Shown here: positions 1 through 5,751 of the stretch, piece by piece
How the letters are laid out: the number at the start of each line of letters is the position of its first letter
Position numbering within the stretch: the stretch's first letter is position 1
From: an uncultured Collinsella sp.
Lineage (GTDB): Bacteria > Actinomycetota > Coriobacteriia > Coriobacteriales > Coriobacteriaceae
Direction: 5' to 3'
NCBI GenBank assembly: GCA_902491135.1
Contig: CABUGR010000086.1
Location: 1-5,751, forward strand
Length of the DNA stretch: 5,751 bases
Made by a program: the position numbers and the translations under genes
Notes under the pieces: model-generated
Told to the model about the DNA's origin: nothing
Databases searched by the model: none
Seen by the model: the letters and a program-made list of their open reading frames with translations, nothing else

Positions 1-1301
<1,301 letters not shown>

Positions 1302-1310
1302 CTTGATTTT

Positions 1311-1358
1311 CGAAAAATTTAGCGGGAACGATGAGGCGTGTCAGCCCGTCGTTCCCGC
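1311..1358 (-). terminator. Intrinsic terminator of the larC2-yfcE-mazG operon
   Basis: A perfect 10-bp inverted repeat (arms 1322-1331 and 1349-1358, GCGGGAACGA on the coding strand) encloses a 17-base loop. It begins four bases after the mazG stop codon and is followed on the minus strand by TAAATTTTT. GC-rich stem, U-rich tail and position fit a rho-independent terminator that separates mazG from enolase, which would then need its own promoter. Confidence 0.8.
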
Positions 1359-1362
1359 AGTC

Positions 1363-2223
1363 TTACTCCTCCGCCTTTGCGGCATCCCACAGGTCGTTGA
1401 GGCCGTGGGTCGAAAGCTCGGCAAGATCCACGTGGGCATCGGCCGCCATCTGCTCCATCGCAGCCCAGCGACGGCGAAACTTGGCCGTGCTCGCGCGCAG
1501 GGCGCTCTCGGCGTCGATACCCTCCTTGCGCGCGACGTTGACCAGGGCAAAGAGCAGATCGCCAAACTCCATTTCGCGCTCGGGCGAGCCAGGGGCCTCG
1601 GCCTCAAACTCGGCACGCTCCTCGGCGACCTCGTCCCACACATCCTGGACCGTCTCCCACTCAAAGCCCACGGCAGCCGCCTTGCGCGAGACCTTTTGCG
1701 CTTGCATCAGCGCCGGCAGGTGCGTGGGCACGCCGTCGAGCAGCCCCTCGGGCGCGGCCTCGCCTGCCGCCACGGCCTTGTCCTTGGCGGCCTTCTCGGC
1801 AAGCTTGACCTCGTCCCAAATCTTGAGCACCTCGTCAGAGCTGTCGGCATCCGCATCGCCAAACACGTGCGGATGACGGCGAATGAGCTTGGCGTCGATA
1901 TCGTGCGCCACGTCGGCCAGCGTAAACTCGCCGGCGTCCGCCGCGATCTGCGCATGCAACACTACCTGCATGAGCACGTCGCCCAGCTCCTCGCGCAGGT
2001 GCGCCGCGTCGTCGGCCTCGATGCAGTCGAGCGCCTCGTAGGCCTCCTCGATCATGTTCTTGCCAATGCTGCGGTGCGTCTGCTCGCGGTCCCACGGGCA
2101 GCCGTCGGGCTGACGCAGACGCCAGATGGTCTGCACCAGATGCTGCAGCTCGGCCGATGCATCTACCAGCGTGGACAGGTCACGCGAACCCTCGGCATTT
2201 TGCTGAGCCATGTGCTGCGCCAT
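1363..2223 (-). CDS. mazG: MazG, nucleoside triphosphate pyrophosphohydrolase
   Basis: MazG hydrolyses (d)NTPs to the monophosphate and pyrophosphate. In other bacteria it serves as a house-cleaning enzyme and lowers ppGpp-linked stress responses. The 286-residue product has both MazG domains. The N-terminal one carries GCPWD (41-45), EEAYE (59-63), EELGD (78-82) and KLIRRHPHVF (112-121). The C-terminal one has DEVAEERAEF (197-206) and EFGDLLFALVNVAR (219-232). The acidic EExxE and ExxD residues that bind Mg are present. E. coli MazG has 263 residues; the extra length here is mostly an alanine/glutamate-rich linker at about 140-165 and a short N-terminal tail. I chose ATG 2221-2223 because GGAGGAGG lies seven bases upstream. 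A second ATG four codons in is possible. The start is 2 bp from the stop of the upstream phosphodiesterase gene, so translation is probably coupled. It is the last gene of the operon. Confidence 0.96.
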   Translation of the reverse strand: MAQHMAQQNAEGSRDLSTLVDASAELQHLVQTIWRLRQPDGCPWDREQTHRSIGKNMIEEAYEALDCIEADDAAHLREELGDVLMQVVLHAQIAADAGEFTLADVAHDIDAKLIRRHPHVFGDADADSSDEVLKIWDEVKLAEKAAKDKAVAAGEAAPEGLLDGVPTHLPALMQAQKVSRKAAAVGFEWETVQDVWDEVAEERAEFEAEAPGSPEREMEFGDLLFALVNVARKEGIDAESALRASTAKFRRRWAAMEQMAADAHVDLAELSTHGLNDLWDAAKAEE

Positions 2224-2225
2224 GG

Positions 2226-2774
2226 TTATTCCTCCTCCAGGACCACGTGGCGGAACGCGCCGCCCTCGTAGATGCCGTAGCTGTGCGTACCGTCCTTGGG
2301 GATGCTCACGCTGCCGGGGTTGAAGAGCCACAGACCAGGATGCTCCTCGCTCGCTTCGTTGACCTTGATGTGCGTGTGACCGTAGACGAGCGCGGAGCCC
2401 TCGGGCAGCGCGGGCGCGTGGTCGACGCTGTTGTGCATACCGGCGCCAAAAACGTGGCCGTGCGTCAGGAACAGCTCGCGGCCGTTCTCGTCGAATAACG
2501 TGGCATAGTCGGCCATGATGGGAAAGTCGAGCACCATCTGGTCGACCTCGGCGTCGCAGTTGCCGCGCACCGCGATGATGCGGTCGGCCAGGGCGTTGAG
2601 CAGCGGAATCACACGCTTGGGAGCGTAGTCGCGCGGCAGGTCGTTACGCGGGCCGTGGTAGAGCAGGTCGCCCAGCAGCACAATGCGATCGGACTGCTCG
2701 GACTCGATGGCGGCGCAAAGGCGTTCGGTCCAATATGCCGAGCCGTGGATGTCGGAGGCGATGAGGTATTTCAT
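2226..2774 (-). CDS. yfcE: YfcE/MJ0936-type metallophosphodiesterase
   Basis: This is a small calcineurin-like metallophosphoesterase, which hydrolyses phosphodiesters with a two-metal (often Mn) centre. The natural substrate of YfcE-type enzymes is not established. The 182-residue product shows the complete motif set: DIH (8-10), GDxxxHGP (35-42), GNCD (71-74), THGH (104-107), GHTH (132-135) and NPGS (152-155). E. coli YfcE has 184 residues, so it is full length without inserted domains, and no signal peptide or membrane segment is seen. I chose ATG 2772-2774 because the protein then begins MKYLIASDIHG, as the family does, with AAAGGA five bases upstream. A longer reading to 2831 adds a basic tail with no family match. 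It lies 53 bp after the larC2-like gene and 2 bp before mazG, probably in one transcript. The functional link among the three genes is unclear. Confidence 0.93.
   Translation of the reverse strand: MKYLIASDIHGSAYWTERLCAAIESEQSDRIVLLGDLLYHGPRNDLPRDYAPKRVIPLLNALADRIIAVRGNCDAEVDQMVLDFPIMADYATLFDENGRELFLTHGHVFGAGMHNSVDHAPALPEGSALVYGHTHIKVNEASEEHPGLWLFNPGSVSIPKDGTHSYGIYEGGAFRHVVLEEE
2231..2238 (-). promoter_or_regulatory. Strong ribosome-binding site of mazG inside the yfcE 3' end
   Basis: The coding strand reads GGAGGAGG seven bases before ATG 2221-2223. The site overlaps the last codons of the phosphodiesterase gene (its GAG-GAG-GAA end). It decides the mazG start against a longer in-frame reading and suggests translational coupling between the two genes. 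Confidence 0.85.
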
Positions 2775-2827
2775 GGTGGTCCTTTCGGTGAGGTTGATGG
2801 GGTGGGTGTGGCGCGTCGCCGACCGTG

Positions 2828-3313
2828 TCACTCAAATTGCAGAGCCGCGGCTTGCGCCGCCTGCATCACGCGCTGGAGCGGCACATTGTGCTCACGAGCA
2901 AGGCGAGCGCAGTCCTCGTACTCGGGCGCTGCACGCTCGCTGCCATCGGGCAGGGTTGCCACCTTTACGGCCACCTCGCCCCAAGGCGTTGTCACCTGCT
3001 CGAATCGGCGCGGCAGGCAAACGCGTTCCATCACCTGGCGACGAACGGCGTTGGTCGTGGTCTCCAAAAAGATAATCGTCTGTAGGCGCTCGATATCCTC
3101 GTGCGAGCAGATCACCTGCAACTGCCATCCGGGGCGACCCTTTTTGCAGTAGAGGGGTAGCCAGTGCACCTCGCGGGCGCCGGCCTCGCGCAGGCGGTCG
3201 GCGGCATAGGCGAGTACCTCGGGCGACGCATCGTCGATGTCGCACTCCAGCTTGACGATGGTCTCGGGCGCATCGGTCTCGCGGGACAGCGGAGATGTAC
3301 TTCCACGTTGCAT
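2828..3313 (-). CDS. Stand-alone LarC C-terminal domain protein (LarC2-like, DUF111 family)
   Basis: LarC inserts nickel into the pyridinium dithiocarboxylate precursor in a CTP-dependent reaction, giving the nickel-pincer cofactor of lactate racemase (LarA) and related enzymes. This 161-residue product matches only the C-terminal part of LarC, by recognition of the ordered blocks CDIDDASPE (24-32), LYCKKGRPG (54-62), ETTTNAVRR (84-92) and APEYEDCARLAREHNVPL (129-146). Full LarC is about 400 residues. The N-terminal, metal-binding half is absent here and the region upstream is non-coding, so the protein is either a LarC2 subunit whose partner lies elsewhere or a repurposed orphan domain. In Lactiplantibacillus, LarC2 is joined to LarC1 by programmed frameshifting; nothing like that is possible here. 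ATG 3311-3313 is preferred: it has AAAGGA ten bases upstream, whereas the in-frame GTG at 3350-3352 has no ribosome-binding site. It is the first gene of the apparent operon. Confidence 0.82.
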   Translation of the reverse strand: MQRGSTSPLSRETDAPETIVKLECDIDDASPEVLAYAADRLREAGAREVHWLPLYCKKGRPGWQLQVICSHEDIERLQTIIFLETTTNAVRRQVMERVCLPRRFEQVTTPWGEVAVKVATLPDGSERAAPEYEDCARLAREHNVPLQRVMQAAQAAALQFE

Positions 3314-3460
3314 ACGGTCCGGTTCCTTTCCGCGCGGGCTCGTTTTGTTCACTCAAACGCTAGCACATCGCGGGCGGCGTGGGGGCGGCGTCATGGGATG
3401 GGCGGGACTTTTGCCCGTCGCGGACGTCGGCGTGCGCCGGGATCGTCCTCGCCCCTATCC

Positions 3461-3525
3461 AAACGTGTACGGCAGCCTCCAAACACGTCATTTTTTGCAG
3501 CTTTTGGAGGCTGACGTACACGTTT
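3461..3525. repeat. Long inverted repeat A (23-bp arms)
   Basis: The arms 3461-3483 and 3503-3525 are reverse complements over 23 positions with a single mismatch (3472 G against 3514 A), around a 19-base loop containing a run of six T. An internal AAACACGTCA (3481-3490) partly resembles the arm ends, so an alternative fold is possible. No T-run follows the stem on either strand, so it is not a standard intrinsic terminator, and it sits between divergent genes where none is expected. It could be a dispersed palindromic element, a structured RNA, or a protein-binding site. Confidence 0.85.
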
Positions 3526-3651
3526 TGAGGCAGGGTCGATGTCGTGCGGCAGCCCTTGCGCGCCGCCTGCCCTTTCCAGTCGGTTTCGACTTGTGGCGTT
3601 CCCGGCGCGCCAGGGGTCGCGCCATTACAATGGAGCGGATTCGCTTGACGC

Positions 3652-3658
3652 AAAGGAG
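3652..3658 (+). promoter_or_regulatory. Ribosome-binding site of the histidinol-phosphatase gene
   Basis: AAAGGAG lies five bases before ATG 3664, a near-ideal Shine-Dalgarno that fixes the start of the PHP-family gene. Confidence 0.85.
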
Positions 3659-3663
3659 CTGCC

Positions 3664-4566
3664 ATGTCTGCTTGCCCGCTGGTCGATTGCCACACCCACA
3701 CCTCGTTTTCGGACGGCCATGCCTCCTTTGAGGAAAACGTTCGCGCCGCCGCGGCGGCTGGCTGTCGGGGCATGGTCTCGACCGACCACCTCACCTTGCC
3801 CGCCAGCATGGATGCCAACTGCGAAGTGCAGGTTACTGAGGGCGACCTGCCGGCACATCGTCTGGCTTTTGAGGATGCTCGCAAGCTTGCCGCGCAGATT
3901 GCGCCGGAGCTCAGCTTTATCTATGGCTTTGAATGCGATTGGTACGAGGGCTGCGAGCCTTTGGTTGAGCGCTGGTCCCAGGGCGCCGTCGTACTCCTGG
4001 GCAGCGTGCATTGGATTGGCAACCCAGGCGATATTGCGGCAAGTGCTGCGGGGACGGAGGACGTCGCTCGTCCTGATACACCCGATTCCCTTTGCGGTTG
4101 GATCGACGATGACACCAACCTGCATGTTTGGGAAAACTTAGACGTACGCGGCGTGTGGGAGCGCTATGTCGATGACTGGTGCCGCGCCTGCGAGAGCCCG
4201 CTCAACTTTGATGTAATGGCTCACCCCGACCTGGTCATGCGCTTTTCGAAGGAAGGCTTTGCGCCCGATTTTGATACGGCACCGTTTTGGGAGCAGATGG
4301 CAGAGTGCGCACACGATACAGGCCGCCGCGTTGAAGTTTCGACCGCCGCGCCGCGCAAGGGCCTCGACGACTATTACCCCTCGACGGGGCTGTTGCGTTG
4401 CTTTGTCCACGCCGAGGTACCCATCACCTTTGGCTCGGACGCGCACCGCGCCTGCGACATCTGCTGGAATATCCGCGAGGCACAAGCCCACGCCTACGAC
4501 TGCGGCTACCGAACCTTCGACATCCCCCACCCCACCGGCGAATGGGAACCCACACCCCTCGACTAG
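3664..4566 (+). CDS. Histidinol-phosphatase, PHP family (HisJ/HisK type)
   Basis: The enzyme removes phosphate from L-histidinol phosphate, the penultimate metabolite stage of histidine synthesis, using a trinuclear metal centre in a PHP-type barrel. The 300-residue product has the PHP signatures in order: CHTHTSFSDG (9-18; H10, H12), STDHL (39-43), GFE (88-90), SVHW (114-117), AHPD (186-189) and GSDAH (257-261). The stretch EVSTAAPRKG...YPS (224-240) corresponds to the EINTSG-RK-YPS region of HisJ-type phosphatases. PHP domains also occur in other phosphoesterases, but these details and the adjacent hisE, hisI and hisF genes favour histidinol-phosphatase. No HAD-type phosphatase gene is in the window, so this may be the pathway's only one. 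The gene is transcribed toward the his operon, not with it, and ends 120 bp from the hisE stop. A predicted hairpin lies just past its 3' end. Confidence 0.88.
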   Translation: MSACPLVDCHTHTSFSDGHASFEENVRAAAAAGCRGMVSTDHLTLPASMDANCEVQVTEGDLPAHRLAFEDARKLAAQIAPELSFIYGFECDWYEGCEPLVERWSQGAVVLLGSVHWIGNPGDIAASAAGTEDVARPDTPDSLCGWIDDDTNLHVWENLDVRGVWERYVDDWCRACESPLNFDVMAHPDLVMRFSKEGFAPDFDTAPFWEQMAECAHDTGRRVEVSTAAPRKGLDDYYPSTGLLRCFVHAEVPITFGSDAHRACDICWNIREAQAHAYDCGYRTFDIPHPTGEWEPTPLD

Positions 4567-4578
4567 CCATCCCTTCAT

Positions 4579-4647
4579 AAGTTGCGGTGGAATAGGGATT
4601 GTTTTGCCTGATAAAGCGCTTAAACAGTCCCTATTTCACCGCAACTT
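4579..4647. repeat. Long inverted repeat B (26-bp arms) between convergent genes
   Basis: The arms 4579-4604 and 4622-4647 pair over 26 positions. The only two differences (4590 G with 4636 T; 4599 T with 4627 G) are G-U pairs in plus-strand RNA, whereas minus-strand RNA would have A-C mismatches. The 17-base loop contains the palindrome AAGCGCTT (4614-4621). It sits 12 bases after the histidinol-phosphatase stop and 39 bases after the hisE stop. It might end or protect the transcripts, but no U-tract follows the stem on either strand, so a canonical intrinsic terminator is not supported. A dispersed palindromic element is an alternative. Confidence 0.9.
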
Positions 4648-4686
4648 CCATGACCCCGTTACACCAACAAAGACTGTCCCAAACGA

Positions 4687-5004
4687 CTAGTGGCGGCGGG
4701 CGTTGAGTTCGCCGGCCAGCTCGTCGAGGGTCACGCCGTAGCGCTCGAGCGTCACGAGCAGGTGGTAGACCAGGTCGCCGGCCTCGTAGCGGATGTGGTC
4801 GTGATCGTTATCCTTGCAGGCCATGATCACCTCGCTCGCCTCCTCGGCAAGCTTCTTGAGCAGCTCGTCCTCAACGTCGGTCAGCAGGCGAGCGGTATAG
4901 CTCTCCTGTGGCGACGCGTCGCGACGACCGTGAATCACCTCGGCCAGCCCCGTCAGCGTCTCTCCGATATTTCCATCCCGAACATTCGCAGTGCGCACAC
5001 CCAT
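4687..5004 (-). CDS. hisE: Phosphoribosyl-ATP pyrophosphatase
   Basis: HisE hydrolyses phosphoribosyl-ATP to phosphoribosyl-AMP and pyrophosphate, the second step of histidine synthesis. The 105-residue product is typical for a stand-alone HisE of the all-alpha NTP-pyrophosphatase (MazG-like) superfamily. It shows ESYTARLL (34-41), KKLAEEASEVIMACK (50-64) with the Mg-binding acidic residues E54, E55 and E58, and EAGDLVYHLLV (74-84) with E74 and D77. ATG 5002-5004 has AAAGGA seven bases upstream. Some bacteria fuse HisI and HisE; here they are separate genes 46 bp apart, in the order hisF, hisI, hisE. It is the last gene of the his operon visible here, and its 3' side faces hairpin B and the convergent phosphatase gene. 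Confidence 0.95.
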   Translation of the reverse strand: MGVRTANVRDGNIGETLTGLAEVIHGRRDASPQESYTARLLTDVEDELLKKLAEEASEVIMACKDNDHDHIRYEAGDLVYHLLVTLERYGVTLDELAGELNARRH

Positions 5005-5050
5005 GGTTCAATCCTTTCTGGTTGGCCAAGCGCTTAGCCGAGCGCCCGCC

Positions 5051-5380
5051 CTACGCGAGTTTCTTAAAGAAGCAGGTACGGTTGCCGGTATGGCAGGCCG
5101 GACCCGGCGAGTCGACCTTGACCAGCAGCGTATCGCTATCGCAGTCGGCCCAGAGCTCCTTGACCTCCTGCATGTTGCCGCTCGTCGCGCCCTTGTTCCA
5201 GAGCTCCTGACGGCTGCGGCTCCAAAACCACGTGGTCCCGGTCTTGAGCGTCAGCCCCACCGACTCCTCGTTCATCCAGGCAACCATAAGCACCTCGCCA
5301 GTGTCATACTGCTGAACCACACAGGGAATCAGCCCCTTGGCGTCGTATTTAAGATCCGCTGGAGTAGTAATTTCTCTCAT
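5051..5380 (-). CDS. hisI: Phosphoribosyl-AMP cyclohydrolase
   Basis: HisI opens the adenine ring of phosphoribosyl-AMP to give ProFAR, the third step of histidine synthesis. It works as a Zn- and Mg-dependent cytosolic dimer. The 109-residue product has the family motifs: AWMNEES (34-40), [16 protein letters not shown] (54-69), DCDSDTLL (79-86; D79, D81 and D83 as Mg ligands, C80 with the Zn site) and [10 protein letters not shown] (95-104; C96 and C103 as Zn ligands). Length matches stand-alone HisI. ATG 5378-5380 gives the family-like N-terminus [19 protein letters not shown], preceded by a modest GGGGA. The same frame stays open to 5512, but that upstream part is translated hairpin C, not conserved protein. 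It lies 141 bp after hisF, an unusually wide gap for a his operon, filled by hairpin C. Confidence 0.96.
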   Translation of the reverse strand: MREITTPADLKYDAKGLIPCVVQQYDTGEVLMVAWMNEESVGLTLKTGTTWFWSRSRQELWNKGATSGNMQEVKELWADCDSDTLLVKVDSPGPACHTGNRTCFFKKLA

Positions 5381-5418
5381 TTCAATTCCCCAATTTAAAC
5401 ATCGCCGGTCGGCGAGGG

Positions 5419-5512
5419 TTGTCCAGGTGCCGCAGGTTGCCGCGAAAGAGGAGCGACGCGTACTTTGGTACGCGAGTGACGGTTTAAGCGGCAAGATGCG
5501 GTACCTGGACAA
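5419..5512. repeat. Long nested inverted repeat C (25-bp arms) between hisF and hisI
   Basis: The outer arms 5419-5443 and 5488-5512 match at 22 of 25 positions. One difference (5429 G, 5502 T) is a G-U pair in plus-strand RNA, and two are true mismatches (5435/5496 and 5436/5495). Inside the 44-base centre is a perfect 7-bp hairpin, CGCGTAC-TTTG-GTACGCG (5457-5474). The element starts nine bases from the hisF stop and ends 38 bases before the hisI ATG, so the his transcript should cross it. No U-tract follows. It may adjust expression of hisI-hisE relative to hisF, or be an inserted extragenic palindrome. Confidence 0.88.
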
Positions 5513-5521
5513 GCCGCAGCA

Positions 5522-5751
5522 TTAGAAGTCCAATCTCACAGGGATGCCCTGTGAGGCCATATACTCTTTGACTTCGCGAATGCTGAAGGTTCCAAAGTGA
5601 AAGACGCTGGCCGCCAGCACGGCGTCGGCTTCGCCCTCGATCACGCCCTCGGCAAAATGCTCGAGCGTGCCCACGCCGCCGCTCGCGATGACGGGAATCG
5701 GCACCGCGCGCGCCACGGCACGGGTGAGCGCCAAATCAAAGCCGGCCTTGG
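5522..5751 (-). CDS. hisF: Imidazole glycerol phosphate synthase cyclase subunit, C-terminal part
   Basis: HisF, with the glutaminase HisH, turns PRFAR and ammonia into imidazole glycerol phosphate and AICAR, linking histidine and purine synthesis. Only the last 75 residues are in the window; the gene continues past 5751. They match the end of the (beta/alpha)8 barrel: [10 protein letters not shown] follows the catalytic DGT segment, which is just off the edge. [14 protein letters not shown] forms a phosphate-binding strand-loop, and [16 protein letters not shown] then [16 protein letters not shown] form the last strands and helix. Whole HisF is about 250 residues, so roughly two thirds is missing. 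The stop at 5522-5524 is followed after nine bases by hairpin C and then hisI. Confidence 0.95.
   Translation of the reverse strand, partial: KAGFDLALTRAVARAVPIPVIASGGVGTLEHFAEGVIEGEADAVLAASVFHFGTFSIREVKEYMASQGIPVRLDF

Larger units (their letters stand above)
3314..3663. other. 350-bp divergent intergenic region
   Basis: This stretch separates the larC2-like gene (minus) from the histidinol-phosphatase gene (plus), so it should hold two divergent promoters. I find no convincing -35/-10 pair for either. A plus-strand TACAAT at 3626-3631 lacks a partner. The clearest structure is the long inverted repeat at 3461-3525; small GC-rich palindromes also occur, for example CGGCG-TG-CGCCG at 3428-3439. 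Open frames through here are antisense or out-of-frame by-products with no recognisable protein. Confidence 0.6.

Noticed and set aside
1303..2271. Plus-strand open frame of about 322 codons
   Set aside because: Antisense to mazG, with low-complexity leucine/arginine/glycine-rich translation and no family motif.
2224..2331. N-terminal extension of MazG
   Set aside because: The extra residues come from the other frame of the phosphodiesterase gene, and GGAGGAGG sits right before ATG 2221-2223.
2775..2831. N-terminal extension of the phosphodiesterase
   Set aside because: The family begins at MKYLIASDIHG, and AAAGGA precedes that ATG.
3314..3352. GTG start for the LarC2-like protein at 3350-3352
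   Set aside because: No Shine-Dalgarno precedes it and the added residues are not conserved; ATG 3311-3313 has AAAGGA upstream.
3626..3631. TACAAT as a -10 for the histidinol-phosphatase gene
   Set aside because: No -35-like hexamer at 16-18 bp; the nearest TTGTGG is 29 bp away.
3360..3884. Minus-strand open frame across the intergenic region and phosphatase gene
   Set aside because: It is mostly antisense to the PHP gene and runs through hairpin A; no domain is recognisable.
4579..4647. Hairpin B as a bidirectional intrinsic terminator
   Set aside because: The position is right, but neither strand has a U-tract after the stem, so I list it as a repeat of unknown role.
5028..5036. AAGCGCTTA in the hisI-hisE gap, also in the loop of hairpin B
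   Set aside because: A nine-base match within 5.7 kb can easily be chance, and no flanking sequence is shared.
5381..5512. HisI extended N-terminus
   Set aside because: The added residues are a translation of hairpin C; the family start at ATG 5378-5380 fits length and motifs.

Overview
The window is a GC-rich (by eye, a little over 60%) chromosomal segment of housekeeping genes. The enolase and histidine-biosynthesis proteins read like those of Coriobacteriia (Actinomycetota), with a Collinsella- or Olsenella-type gut anaerobe as my best guess. That rests on remembered protein resemblance only; no search was run.

Region 1 (1-1362, minus strand): most of an enolase gene, whose last ~35-40 codons lie outside the left edge, and its 189-bp upstream region. 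The enolase frame does not connect with its obvious ATG and Shine-Dalgarno. A one-base deficit in an A/T run at 1161-1163 puts the first ~4 codons out of frame.

Region 2 (1322-3313, minus strand): an apparent operon in the order larC2-like, yfcE-like phosphodiesterase, mazG, closed by a good intrinsic terminator at 1311-1358. The first gene encodes only the C-terminal domain of the nickel-pincer cofactor protein LarC; no N-terminal partner is in the window. The yfcE and mazG genes are 2 bp apart, with the mazG ribosome-binding site inside the yfcE end.

Region 3 (3314-3663): a 350-bp divergent intergenic region with a 23-bp near-perfect inverted repeat.

Region 4 (3664-5751): histidine biosynthesis. 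A PHP-family histidinol-phosphatase on the plus strand faces a minus-strand his operon (hisF 3' end, hisI, hisE). Together these cover the phosphatase step, the imidazole-glycerol-phosphate synthase cyclase subunit, and the two hydrolytic steps after ATP phosphoribosyltransferase. A 26-bp hairpin lies between the convergent genes and a nested 25-bp hairpin lies inside the operon between hisF and hisI.

The coding content is ordinary. The parts worth a second look are the three long non-coding palindromes, which share an architecture but not an obvious sequence, the stand-alone LarC2 protein, and the disrupted enolase start. I see no CRISPR array, transposase, tRNA, rRNA, toxin-antitoxin pair or defence system.
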